Assembly (NCBI GenBank): GCA_030154265.1
Contig: JASKKH010000004.1
Coordinates: 24,251-88,250, forward strand
DNA length: 64,000 nucleotides
Reading direction: 5' to 3'
Origin: Clostridia bacterium
GTDB taxonomy: Bacteria > Bacillota > DSM-521 > Neomoorellales > Neomoorellaceae
The position numbers and the translations under genes were made by a program. Positions 47,583 to 56,344 of this stretch are shown here, piece after piece. Below the pieces are notes generated by a model. The model saw only the letters and a list, made by a program, of their open reading frames with translations, did not search any database and had not been told where the DNA came from. Position 1 is the first letter of the stretch; each line of letters begins with the position of its first letter.

Positions 47583-47892
47583 ACAGCCCTCCAAATATAC
47601 CTCCATCAGAACCGAGGTCAGATAAAATTAATAAAATTAGAATTAAAAATAATGTAAAGGGGTTAGAACCAGATTCTGCCTCTAATTTTTTGTCTTGCAT
47701 TACCATTGTTTGATTCATCCCTTGGGCTTCTATTATTAAGCTTTTCATTTTCTCCTGGATCTGTTTGGCTTGATCTGTTTCTAACATATCTATTAAAGTC
47801 TCAGCTATCTCTGTTGCATTTAATATCCTTTTACTCATATAAGGCTTTAGACTTTGAACAACTGCCATGAAATTAGGATCAACAGTAGGCAT
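47569..47892 (-). CDS. Uncharacterised tail-anchored protein
   Basis: 107 residues, no family recognised. It has a helical N-terminal region (AVVQSLKPYMSKRI, ETLIDMLETDQAKQIQEKMK) and a C-terminal hydrophobic helix (NPFTLFLILILLILSDLG) before a glycine-rich end, so it looks tail-anchored. ATG at 47892 with GGAGG 9 bases before it; a TTG two codons upstream is too close to the ribosome site. Its neighbours are also unknown small proteins near spore germination genes. Confidence 0.6.
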   Translation of the reverse strand: MPTVDPNFMAVVQSLKPYMSKRILNATEIAETLIDMLETDQAKQIQEKMKSLIIEAQGMNQTMVMQDKKLEAESGSNPFTLFLILILLILSDLGSDGGIFGGLFKNK

Positions 47893-48020
47893 TATCAAAA
47901 ACCTCCTATTTTAATTTTTTAAATGCCTTCATAGTTAAAAATATGCAGTTAAAAGATGGTTGGTGCAATCGTCTAAAATATCCCTCTAGCATATATTGAA
48001 AATGGAGGTGAATTATCAAT

Positions 48021-48431
48021 ATGGATAAAAATAATTTGGTAGATCTCCTGTCACAATTAATAGGATCCAATCAACAGGAAAATCTAAAATTTAATGAGCT
48101 GGCCGGACTGTTAGGACTTGTAGATCTTCTGGGAATTTTGAATCTTTTAAATGGTAATTCTATTTCTATTCCCCAGAATACCAGTTCCCTTCAACAGGCG
48201 TTGAATTCTGTTCTTAGCCAGGGGCAGCAAAGCGAAGGAAGTGGAAACTTAAAATCATTAGGTGATATAGCTGGATTCGTGAGTAAAAACCCTGCACTTT
48301 TAACCAGCCTTATGAATTTATTTATGAATGCCAATAAAGAAAGTAAGGGTAGAAATGAAAAAAATGCTAAAGCAACTAACGAAACTCCTTCTTCACAAAA
48401 TAACCGAGGTAATCGTTTTAGAAGCGGTTAA
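48021..48431 (+). CDS. Uncharacterised Leu/Asn/Ser-rich protein
   Basis: 136 residues, unrecognised. The first 55 residues are Leu-rich (NNLVDLLSQLIGSNQQENLK, LLGLVDLLGILNLLNG), followed by a Gln/Ser stretch, a second hydrophobic helix (ALLTSLMNLFMN), and a basic, disordered Lys/Asn/Arg tail ending RFRSG. GGAGGTGA upstream of the ATG, and a strong terminator follows, so it is probably monocistronic. It shares the theme NPAxxTxLxxLx with the tail-anchored neighbour; homology is not clear. Confidence 0.6.
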   Translation: MDKNNLVDLLSQLIGSNQQENLKFNELAGLLGLVDLLGILNLLNGNSISIPQNTSSLQQALNSVLSQGQQSEGSGNLKSLGDIAGFVSKNPALLTSLMNLFMNANKESKGRNEKNAKATNETPSSQNNRGNRFRSG

Positions 48432-48452
48432 AAAAGCGCAGCACGCGCTTTT
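48432..48452 (+). terminator. Intrinsic terminator
   Basis: AAAAGCGC/GCGCTTTT arms around AGCAC with a tail of nine T on the plus strand, directly after the 48021 gene stop. Confidence 0.9.
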
Positions 48453-48528
48453 TTTTTACGCATAAGTACATGTTTTCCTATCCAAACTAAACTTGTCTAA
48501 GTAAATGAAAAATTAGGAGGAAGGAGTT

Positions 48529-49020
48529 ATGCACCTTTACCGTAGACATTTATTGTTACCAGCCGTTTTGGTTATTCTTTTAATTTGTTCAGCCTTATGG
48601 AACTTCTATAATAATGGAAATCACCAAAATATCGTCCCTACCCAAGCTGGAGCACCTGTAGGAACTAGTGATGAAATCGATTTATTAGCACGGCTTATAG
48701 CCGCCGAGGCGGGTAATGAACCATATGAAGGACAAGTAGCTGTAGGTGCAGTGGTCTTAAATCGTGTTCAAAGCTCATTATTCCCGTCTACTATTAGCGG
48801 AGTAATCTATGAACCCTGGGCTTTTGAAAGTGTCCATAACGGCCTTATCTGGAGAGTCAGTGATTTGAGTGGACCCAGGCGGGCTGCCGCTGATGCCTTG
48901 AATGGTTGGGATCCTACCTATGAATCACTTTTCTTTTGGAACCCAAATAAACCAGTCAGTCCCTGGATCTGGACGCGTTCGATTGTTACACAAATTGGTA
49001 ACCATGTATTCGCCCTTTAA
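48529..49020 (+). CDS. sleB: SleB-type spore cortex-lytic hydrolase
   Basis: A 163-residue exported hydrolase that cleaves muramic-lactam-containing cortex peptidoglycan during spore germination. One N-terminal export helix (LLLPAVLVILLICSALWNFY), then the Hydrolase_2 catalytic domain: DLLARLIAAEAGNEPYEGQV (catalytic Glu in AAEAGNE), AVGAVVLNRVQSSLFP, and WIWTRSIVTQIGNHVFAL. The PG-binding domain of Bacillus SleB is absent, as in several clostridial SleB/CwlJ-like proteins. AGGAGGAAGG before the ATG. Followed 24 bases later by ypeB, whose product stabilises and localises SleB in spores. Confidence 0.9.
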   Translation: MHLYRRHLLLPAVLVILLICSALWNFYNNGNHQNIVPTQAGAPVGTSDEIDLLARLIAAEAGNEPYEGQVAVGAVVLNRVQSSLFPSTISGVIYEPWAFESVHNGLIWRVSDLSGPRRAAADALNGWDPTYESLFFWNPNKPVSPWIWTRSIVTQIGNHVFAL

Positions 49021-49044
49021 ACTTTAATAAGGAAGGTGCTTAGT

Positions 49045-50427
49045 TTGACACGTAAAGTAACAACGATTATTCTTTCCCTGGCTCTTTTATTGGCTATTAG
49101 CTGGGGATTTTGGGAAAGAGCTAACCGTATGTCTTTATCAAATGCAGTAGAAGCAGCAGGACAACGTGATTTTTATAACCTTCTAAATTACACCGAACAA
49201 GCTCAAGTAAGTATGGGGAAATTTTTAGCCAGTAATTCTCCCCGTCAACAAGCTGTACATCTTACTGAGGCTTGGAATCAAGCTGCCGGTGCACATCTAT
49301 CCCTTAGTCAGTTACCAACCCCTGATATTAGATTAATAAACATAAGTAAGTTCTTGGCACAAACCAGCGATTACAGTAATTACCTTGCCAGAAAATTGGC
49401 CCGAGGAGATGAGCTAACTAAACAAGAAATTAAACAATTAATACGTTTCCGTAATGAAATGGAAGGATTAACAAAGGAACTCCATAAAATTGAGGATCAA
49501 GTATCTAATAAAACTATACGTTGGAGCAGTTATTATGGAACACGTATGCCACAACCCCTTAAAACAATAGCTAACCTTGCTGTTCCTGTTGAGGGAAAAC
49601 CCGGACCTTTGGATGGTTTTGTCAGAACAGACCGACACCTCAAAAACCTTCCAACCCTTAACTATGACGGTCCTTTCTCCGATCATCTCGAAAAAAGAAA
49701 GCCTTTAGGCTTGACTGGCAGTAATATATCTCAAAACGAAGCCGGGCGCAAAGCAACAGCTTTTGCCAATGATGCTAGTAACAGCAATTACAATATTAAT
49801 AGCACCCGAACCAGCAACGGTCGTATTCCGGCTTTTGCCTTTAACCTAATTGATAAAAATCGTGCCAACGTAAATGTCAACATAGATGTGAGTAAACAAG
49901 GCGGACAAATTATATCAATGCTTAATACGCGACCCGTAGATGTTCCTAAATTAGATGCTAACAGAGTTGTAGAACGAGCAACTTCTTTCTTAAAAGCACA
50001 TGGTTTTGATAACATGGAACCAACTTACAGTATACGACAAGATAATAATCAATTAATTACTTTTGCTGCCAAAGAAGATAATATAATCATTTATCCAGAT
50101 CAAATTAAAGTTAAGGTAGCACTTGATAATGGTGAAATAACCGGTTGGGATGCAACCCAATATTATATGTCCCATAATGAAAACCGAAAAATACCAGAAC
50201 CTAAACTAACCATGGAAGAAGCCAGAAAAAAATTAAGCCCCCAAGTAAAGGTAGATAATACGAGATTAGCTCTCATCCCCTTACCCGGAGGTATAGAAAA
50301 GCTATGTTATGAATTTAGCACAAAATTTGATGATACCCGATATTTAATTTATATTAATGCTTTAACCGGTGAAGAAGAAGATATACTTCAAATAGTTGAT
50401 GTTCCTGGTGGACAGTTAACAATGTAA
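49045..50427 (+). CDS. ypeB: Germination protein YpeB
   Basis: Inner spore membrane protein that protects and localises SleB. 460 residues from the TTG at 49045 (AAGGAAGG 8 bases upstream; a GTG at 49036 is too close to that site). One N-terminal helix (TIILSLALLLAISWGFW), a helical N-domain to about residue 200, then PepSY-type repeats (NIDVSKQGGQIISMLNTRPV, VERATSFLKAHGF, EEARKKLSPQVKVDN and INALTGEEEDIL). The sleB-ypeB order is the usual operon. Its end abuts the convergent protease gene with no spacer. Confidence 0.92.
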   Translation: MTRKVTTIILSLALLLAISWGFWERANRMSLSNAVEAAGQRDFYNLLNYTEQAQVSMGKFLASNSPRQQAVHLTEAWNQAAGAHLSLSQLPTPDIRLINISKFLAQTSDYSNYLARKLARGDELTKQEIKQLIRFRNEMEGLTKELHKIEDQVSNKTIRWSSYYGTRMPQPLKTIANLAVPVEGKPGPLDGFVRTDRHLKNLPTLNYDGPFSDHLEKRKPLGLTGSNISQNEAGRKATAFANDASNSNYNINSTRTSNGRIPAFAFNLIDKNRANVNVNIDVSKQGGQIISMLNTRPVDVPKLDANRVVERATSFLKAHGFDNMEPTYSIRQDNNQLITFAAKEDNIIIYPDQIKVKVALDNGEITGWDATQYYMSHNENRKIPEPKLTMEEARKKLSPQVKVDNTRLALIPLPGGIEKLCYEFSTKFDDTRYLIYINALTGEEEDILQIVDVPGGQLTM

Positions 50428-51429
50428 TTAGAACTCAACTTCTAATTTCTCCATTACATTATAAATATTATTGCCAATGGACGTCTGATCTGACCCAGCA
50501 AATAAAAGTCCAACAGCATAATTTTCATTATCCATTATCAACGAACCGCTATCGCCCGGTTGGGCTATAGGTCCAGTAACAAATTGATCACTAAATACCC
50601 CGGTTAATCCTTCTTCAAGGATAACTTTTACTGTAGCATCTACTGCCTTAATTTCGGAGCGGGTAATACCACTTGAACGCCCGCTCTTTACTATTTCCAT
50701 ACCTACTTCAGGCTGTCTAACCCCTTTAACTGCTCCTAGTTCCAAAATTTCAGGACTAATAGCATCCTTGCTGACAGGTCTAGCCACAGCACAATCGACG
50801 ATATTAGTTTCTAAAGAAAGTTTTTTCATATTAACTTGGTAATAAGGTCTAAATAAGCGAATGAGATTATTTAAGAACCTTTGTACCTGTAAGGCTTTAC
50901 TACATGTTACCTCCTCAATCTCGGGATTTAATGGAACAAAACGTTCTAAATACCCTATAACCCGATCTTTAGTTCCTCCATCATAGGGTCCAGGTTGTAA
51001 AATAGGATCGCCAATCTTAGCTCTACCATCTTTTCCATTACTTATATTAGCCAAAACATGATTATTGGAGAGAATAAGAGGTTCCCCTGTTCGTTTGTCT
51101 TTTACAACTGCACCAAACGTACCTGCAGTAATTTTATAATGCCCAATACTAACTCCTGGTGGTGCCGGCCGTAAATAATCTGTACGACCTAAGAGGCGTA
51201 ATTCACCAACTTCAATAACATCAGTTTCTGCTCCGTCTAAAACCTGTGGAACCTTGGCTTCCCGCTGAAGCTTTGATACTGGTAATTTCTCCTTAACAAA
51301 TACTATTAATGCAGGTTTATCTGTAGTTTTACCACGTACATCTTTAAAACCTTTGCCAACTCCAATTACATTTGGTAAACATAAAATATTGTGTTTGTGT
51401 CGAGAAAGTGCTTTTTCCACTCTGTGCAT
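50428..51429 (-). CDS. Trypsin-like serine protease of unknown role
   Basis: 333 residues. The first 110 residues are a pro-region or binding domain (VIGVGKGFKDVRGKTTDKPA, ALIVFVKEKLPVSKL). The chymotrypsin-fold core shows the catalytic triad: LSNNHVLAN (His), TNIVDCAVARP (Asp) and QPGDSGSLI (Ser). There is no signal peptide, so it may act inside the cell or forespore. ATG at 51429 with AAGGAG 8 bases upstream is preferred to GTG 51438. It ends exactly where ypeB ends on the other strand. Substrate unknown. Confidence 0.8.
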   Translation of the reverse strand: MHRVEKALSRHKHNILCLPNVIGVGKGFKDVRGKTTDKPALIVFVKEKLPVSKLQREAKVPQVLDGAETDVIEVGELRLLGRTDYLRPAPPGVSIGHYKITAGTFGAVVKDKRTGEPLILSNNHVLANISNGKDGRAKIGDPILQPGPYDGGTKDRVIGYLERFVPLNPEIEEVTCSKALQVQRFLNNLIRLFRPYYQVNMKKLSLETNIVDCAVARPVSKDAISPEILELGAVKGVRQPEVGMEIVKSGRSSGITRSEIKAVDATVKVILEEGLTGVFSDQFVTGPIAQPGDSGSLIMDNENYAVGLLFAGSDQTSIGNNIYNVMEKLEVEF

Positions 51430-51504
51430 GTGCGTCACTCCTTATAAAGGTGACGAGATTTTATTTTAAAATATGAAGAAAAACACAGAATGGTGCTAAA
51501 AAAT

Positions 51505-51533
51505 TTTAAGGTTTATAGAATTGTTGTTATAAT
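51505..51533 (+). promoter_or_regulatory. Possible sigma-A promoter of the cysteine desulfurase gene
   Basis: TTTAAG and TATAAT with 17 bases between, 37 bases before the start codon. The -10 is perfect, the -35 poor. Confidence 0.45.
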
Positions 51534-51569
51534 ACTATTATCAAGGTACAAATTAAGGGAGGTTTTCAT

Positions 51570-52721
51570 TTGGGCCCAATTATTTACCTGGATAACAGTG
51601 CTACAACTGCTGTATTACCCGAGGTTGTAAAAGCAATGACTAAAATGCTTGAAATAAACTACGGCAACCCCTCATCACTTCATGGTCTTGGATTAAAAGC
51701 TGAAAAAGCTCTAAATGAGGCTCGTTATCAAGTAGCTAAATTAATAGATGCTGACACTTCAGAAATTTACTTTACTTCCGGAGGAACTGAAGCTAATAAC
51801 TGGGTATTATATGGTCTAACCAAAGCTCGGCAACGCCAAGGCAAACATATAATTACCACTTCTATAGAACATTCTTCTGTTCTGGCGGCCTGTAAAAGAC
51901 TTGAAACAGAGGGTTTTGAGGTTACGTATTTACCTGTTAATTCTGATGGAGTCATCAGTTTAAAAGATGTTGAATCTTCCTTAAGAAAAGAAACTATCTT
52001 GGTTAGCATTATGAGTGTAAATAACGAGATGGGATCACAACAACCTATTGCAGAAATTGCTGATTTAGTACATAAGAAAAGCAAAGCGGTTTTACATGTT
52101 GACCATGTACAGGGATATGGCAAAATCCCTTTAAACTGTCATAGAGAAAATATTGACCTTATGTCAATAAGCAGCCATAAGATACACGGTCCTAAAGGTA
52201 CTGGAGCTTTATATGTTAGAAAAGGGTTACATATAGAACCCTTTATGGTCGGTGGTAATCAAGAAAACGGCAAGCGTTCTGGAACAGAAAATACCGCAGG
52301 TATTGTTGGTTTCGGTGTGGCAGCAAAACTTGCTGGTAATAATTTCGAAGAACGTGTAGCAAAAATGCGAGAATTTAAAGTAACCTTGGCTCACCAGTTA
52401 ATCAATGATATTCCAAATACTTACATCAATGGTCCTGAACCCGAAAAGGGCGCCCCTCATATTCTAAGTGTTTCCTTTCCCGGAATAAGAGCCGAAATAT
52501 TAATTCATATGCTTGAACAAAAAGGTGTGTATGTATCTACCGGGTCAGCTTGCCACTCCAGATTTGAGGGTGCTAGTCATGTTCTTAAGGCCTTAAAACT
52601 ATCACCTGAACATCTTGAAGGAACTATCCGCATCAGTCTTGGTGCATTAAATACCCAAGAACAGATCGAGCCCACTGTGGCTGCCTTAAAGGAATGTGTA
52701 TCCGAGCTAAGAGCTTTATAA
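51570..52721 (+). CDS. Cysteine desulfurase (NifS/IscS-type)
   Basis: PLP enzyme that converts cysteine to alanine and a protein-bound persulfide for Fe-S clusters or tRNA thiolation. 383 residues. YLDNSATTAVLPEVVKAM opens the protein, SISSHKIHGPKGTGALYVRK contains the PLP lysine, and the catalytic Cys (about 328) is in STGSACHSRFEG. TTG start with GGGAGG 7 bases upstream. It precedes thiI by 25 bases, a common arrangement in Firmicutes (NifZ-type) that supplies sulfur for 4-thiouridine in tRNA. Confidence 0.95.
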   Translation: MGPIIYLDNSATTAVLPEVVKAMTKMLEINYGNPSSLHGLGLKAEKALNEARYQVAKLIDADTSEIYFTSGGTEANNWVLYGLTKARQRQGKHIITTSIEHSSVLAACKRLETEGFEVTYLPVNSDGVISLKDVESSLRKETILVSIMSVNNEMGSQQPIAEIADLVHKKSKAVLHVDHVQGYGKIPLNCHRENIDLMSISSHKIHGPKGTGALYVRKGLHIEPFMVGGNQENGKRSGTENTAGIVGFGVAAKLAGNNFEERVAKMREFKVTLAHQLINDIPNTYINGPEPEKGAPHILSVSFPGIRAEILIHMLEQKGVYVSTGSACHSRFEGASHVLKALKLSPEHLEGTIRISLGALNTQEQIEPTVAALKECVSELRAL

Positions 52722-52746
52722 AAAATATATTACTGGAGGCATTTAA

Positions 52747-53934
52747 ATGTATACAACCTTGCTGGTGCGTTATGGTGAAATTAGCCTTAAAGGAAATAAT
52801 AGACCCTATTTCGAAGATAAACTTCTTGAAAATATGCGCTATGCATTAGCTGGTTTGAAAACACACAAAATGCGGAAAACCTATGGTCGCATTTTCATTG
52901 AGATAGAAGACGACCTTAACGAAGTAAGTCAACGATTGCAAAATGTATTTGGAATTATATCAATGAGTCCTACAGTTACTACCACTTTAGATATGGATGC
53001 TATATCAAAAACAGCCTTAAAGGTCTTACTGGATACACCAGGTAAAACATTTAAAGTTAGAACTCAACGCCCTAATAAGAAATTTCCTCTTAAATCCCCG
53101 GAAATAAATAAACAATTAGGAGCTTACTTGCTAACTAACAGTCAAAACCAAAGTGTAGATGTTCATAACCCTGACCGAGTAATAAATGTTGAAATTCGTA
53201 ATGAAGGTGCTTACATATATTCTCGTACCATTCCAGGTTGTGGTGGCCTGCCTGTAGGAGTAACAGGACGTGGTTTACTCCTTATATCCGGTGGTATTGA
53301 CAGTCCTGTAGCCGGTTATATGGGATTAAAACGAGGTCTTGAATTAACAGGCCTTCACTTTTATAGTTTCCCTTTTACCAGTGAACGCTCCAAAGAAAAA
53401 GTTATAGACCTTTGCCAGGCTCTAGCTAATTATTCTAATAGCTTTCGCTTGGTAATAGCCCCTTTTACAGAAATTCAAAAATCTATCCGGCAACATTGTC
53501 CCGAAGAATTCTATGTTACAATTATGCGGCGGATGATGTTCCGTATAGCTCAATTGGTAGCAGAAAAAGAAAAAGCACTGGCTCTTTTGACCGGAGAAAA
53601 CCTTGGACAAGTTGCTAGTCAAACTCTTCAAAGTATGTCAGTAATTAATAAAGTGGTCGATATTCCCGTACTAAGACCCCTTGTTGCTTGGGATAAAAGT
53701 GAAATTGTCGAAGTAGCTCGTCGTATTGGTACTTTTGATATATCCATTCGACCATATGACGACTGTTGTACGCTTTTTGTACCAAAACATCCGGCTACAA
53801 AGCCTCCACTAAAACTTGTTGAAAAGGCTGAAAAAGCATTAGAAATTGAGACACTATTAAAAGATTGCCTTGAGAACTTAGAGATCTTAACCCTAAAAGC
53901 CAGGAGGCAATTCACGTCTTGCGTATCCTTTTAA
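52747..53934 (+). CDS. thiI: tRNA 4-thiouridine synthase ThiI
   Basis: Adenylates U8 of tRNA and adds sulfur, and can supply sulfur for thiamine thiazole. 395 residues without the rhodanese domain found in E. coli ThiI, as usual in Firmicutes. An N-terminal ferredoxin-like and THUMP domain (LLVRYGEISLKGNNRPYFED, FKVRTQRPNKKFPLKSPEI) is followed by the PP-loop LLLISGGIDSPVAGYMGL (about residue 180). GGAGG before the ATG. The partner cysteine desulfurase is upstream. The gene overlaps the next ORF by 16 bases. Confidence 0.96.
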   Translation: MYTTLLVRYGEISLKGNNRPYFEDKLLENMRYALAGLKTHKMRKTYGRIFIEIEDDLNEVSQRLQNVFGIISMSPTVTTTLDMDAISKTALKVLLDTPGKTFKVRTQRPNKKFPLKSPEINKQLGAYLLTNSQNQSVDVHNPDRVINVEIRNEGAYIYSRTIPGCGGLPVGVTGRGLLLISGGIDSPVAGYMGLKRGLELTGLHFYSFPFTSERSKEKVIDLCQALANYSNSFRLVIAPFTEIQKSIRQHCPEEFYVTIMRRMMFRIAQLVAEKEKALALLTGENLGQVASQTLQSMSVINKVVDIPVLRPLVAWDKSEIVEVARRIGTFDISIRPYDDCCTLFVPKHPATKPPLKLVEKAEKALEIETLLKDCLENLEILTLKARRQFTSCVSF

Positions 53935-55736
53935 CCACTCTAAATGCTAAATATATTCATGTTAACTTAGCAATAAGATATCTTAAAGCTTATTGTCGTG
54001 AGTTACCTCATAACATAAAATTTGAAGAATTCACTATAAATGATCACCCAGAACAAATAGCAGCTTATATCTACCAATCTAAACCAGAACTAGTAGCCTT
54101 TTCATGCTATATTTGGAATTTGGAACAAACAATAAATGTAATTAACATTTTAAAAAAAGTCCGCCCGGAACTTCTAATCCTTTGTGGTGGCCCGGAGGTC
54201 TCTTTTGAAACAGAAGAATTTTTAAACCAAAACCCAACAGTTGACTTTGTGATTATAGGTGAAGGCGAATTAAGTTTCCGAAAACTACTAGAACAATTAA
54301 ATAATATTGATACTTTTAATCCTTTTGATATACCAGGTCTAGCCTTTCGTTATCAAGGCAAAATTATTATTAATACTAGTAACCAACAAACAATCCCTCT
54401 TGAAGTAATTCCTTTTCCATATGATGATGACATTATTTTAAAAAATAGTAACCTCCAAAATCGCACCGTATATTACGAATGCTCAAGGGGTTGCCCTTTT
54501 GCCTGTAACTTTTGTCTATCCTCTAGTACTTCTGGCCTCCGTTATCTCCCTTTAGAAAGGGTTAAAGAAGACATTAAAAAATTACTGGCTATTGGAGTAA
54601 AGGAAATAAAGTTTGTTGATCGCACTTTTAATGCGAATAAAAAAAGAGCTCTGGCTATATGGGAATTTCTAATTTCCCTCAAGCCTAGAACCCGTTTTTA
54701 TTTTGAAATTGCAGGTGACCTTTTAGACAATGAAGTTATAGATTTTCTATCAAAGATACCTCCAAATACTTTTCAGTTTGAAATTGGTGTACAAACAATT
54801 GATGAAAAAATTAATCTTAAATGTAACCGTAAACAAAACTGGCCTCGTTTAGCTGAAAATATTAAGGCTCTAAAAAAAGCAAATAATATAGATCTACACT
54901 TAGACCTTATAGCAGGTTTACCCGGAGAAACTTATAATGGTGTAGCAAAGAGTTTTGATGCCGTTTATTCCTTAGAACCTGAAGAAATTCAGCTTGGTTT
55001 TCTTAAATTATTAAAAGGTACAGTCTTAAGGAATAATTCTACAGAGTTTGGTTACTTATATATTAACCGTCCTCCTTATGAAGTTCTGGCAAGCAAAACT
55101 CTTAGTTATGAGGAAATGTTAAAACTACATCGAATTGAAACCCTTTTAAAATACTATGGCAATAGTCATCTAGTTAAAAACTCGTTAAAATATCTTGTTG
55201 AGGTCTTTTTCAATAAAAGTTATTTTGCTTTTTATTCTTCTTTTGCAGATTTTTGGGAAGAACAGCAATTATTCAGGCAAGGGCATAGCCAAAATAACCT
55301 TTTCAATATCTTGGCAAATTTTATTAATGAAGAATTTAGTAGCACTTTTGTAAAAGCACCTGAGCAAAAATACTCTAGTCTGGATTTGTTTTTCCAACTT
55401 CTTAAATATGATTTTCTTTGTCGAGATCGTAGCCATCACTGGCCCCATTGGGTACCATCCTCTCCTCTTACAAAGGAACAACGTTCTGCCTACTTAAAAC
55501 AAATATTAGATAGTGATTTTATGCGTTTAAACTTACCTGAACTTAATAATAAACCTTCTTCCAGTTTGCGTCGACATAGTTTTTTAGAACTTTTTCCTTG
55601 TAACCCCAAAAATCCTAAAGAGCTAGAACCTGTACTTGTTTTATTTTATTATGGTCCTCCAGGGCACAAACTTGAAACCTATTACCTATCACCTTTTAAA
55701 CTTACAATAAGAAAAATTATTCCGTATCATTATTAA
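53919..55736 (+). CDS. B12-binding radical SAM protein (DUF4080 family)
   Basis: 605 residues. An N-terminal cobalamin-binding Rossmann domain (LTTLNAKYIHVNLAIRYLKA, LVAFSCYIWNLEQTINVINI, LILCGGPEVSFE), a radical SAM core with the 4Fe-4S motif CSRGCPFACNFCLSS (CxxxCxxC), and a C-terminal DUF4080 domain. TTG start with GGAGG 11 bases upstream, overlapping thiI, so coupled. Probably a methyltransferase or oxidoreductase acting on an unknown, perhaps RNA, substrate. The 3' end overlaps convergently with the BON gene by 20 bases. Confidence 0.88.
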   Translation: MRILLTTLNAKYIHVNLAIRYLKAYCRELPHNIKFEEFTINDHPEQIAAYIYQSKPELVAFSCYIWNLEQTINVINILKKVRPELLILCGGPEVSFETEEFLNQNPTVDFVIIGEGELSFRKLLEQLNNIDTFNPFDIPGLAFRYQGKIIINTSNQQTIPLEVIPFPYDDDIILKNSNLQNRTVYYECSRGCPFACNFCLSSSTSGLRYLPLERVKEDIKKLLAIGVKEIKFVDRTFNANKKRALAIWEFLISLKPRTRFYFEIAGDLLDNEVIDFLSKIPPNTFQFEIGVQTIDEKINLKCNRKQNWPRLAENIKALKKANNIDLHLDLIAGLPGETYNGVAKSFDAVYSLEPEEIQLGFLKLLKGTVLRNNSTEFGYLYINRPPYEVLASKTLSYEEMLKLHRIETLLKYYGNSHLVKNSLKYLVEVFFNKSYFAFYSSFADFWEEQQLFRQGHSQNNLFNILANFINEEFSSTFVKAPEQKYSSLDLFFQLLKYDFLCRDRSHHWPHWVPSSPLTKEQRSAYLKQILDSDFMRLNLPELNNKPSSSLRRHSFLELFPCNPKNPKELEPVLVLFYYGPPGHKLETYYLSPFKLTIRKIIPYHY

Positions 55737-56220
55737 CCTGACTATGGAAAACGTTTTCTAAATTAGGTTCTCTTGTTCCTAGATTGACTTGATTTATTAT
55801 TTTTGTTACGCCCCTGGCTTTCGATGCAGCTTTCTGAGCTGCTTTAATTTCAGAAGGATTATCTGTGGTTCCCTTTAAAATAACCTCACCATCACTATTG
55901 ACATGTCCGATCCCAATATTGTGTAGATTGACATTTGGAGCAGCTTCTAACTCCTCCTGAACTTCCATTTCAACATCTTCCTGTTTAGCTGCACCATCAG
56001 TACTTATAGATATACCGTTAGCAACACCTCTCACCTGGGGAACCTGTTTTACAATTTTTTCAGCCAGCTGTTTTTCCTTAAGTGTATCTACAATACCTTG
56101 TAATTGGATCTCTCCCTCTACAACATCAGCTGAAATACTATAAGCACTTAAATTTTTATCTTTCTCTAACAAGGATTTGACCTGCTGGCGAATTTGTTCA
56201 TCAGAAGTTTTATTACGCAT
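55717..56220 (-). CDS. BON-domain protein with two BON domains
   Basis: 167 residues. BON domain 1 (about 8-75, IRQQVKSLLEKDKNLSAYSI, GIVDTLKEKQLAEKIVKQVP) and BON domain 2 (about 80-150, VEMEVQEELEAAPNVNLHNI, GEVILKGTTDNPSEIKAAQK). No signal peptide is seen, so it is probably cytoplasmic, unlike envelope OsmY. BON domains bind membranes or phospholipid, and such proteins are often stress-linked. ATG start with GGAGGG. It stands alone with clpC 120 bases upstream on the same strand. Confidence 0.85.
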   Translation of the reverse strand: MRNKTSDEQIRQQVKSLLEKDKNLSAYSISADVVEGEIQLQGIVDTLKEKQLAEKIVKQVPQVRGVANGISISTDGAAKQEDVEMEVQEELEAAPNVNLHNIGIGHVNSDGEVILKGTTDNPSEIKAAQKAASKARGVTKIINQVNLGTREPNLENVFHSQVNNDTE

Positions 56221-56312
56221 ATTTACCCTCCCTCTATAAATTAGGAATATCTCCTATTATTTTTTATTTCACTTTTCTATATTATCTTCTTAAAAGTAAA
56301 CCCCAATACAAA

Positions 56313-56337
56313 AAAGAGCACTTTTTAAGTGCTCTTT
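56313..56337 (-). terminator. Intrinsic terminator of the clpC operon
   Basis: Eleven-base arms AAAGAGCACTT/AAGTGCTCTTT around AAA, followed by a U-tract, 7 bases after the clpC stop. Confidence 0.9.
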
Positions 56338-56344
56338 CTACTCC

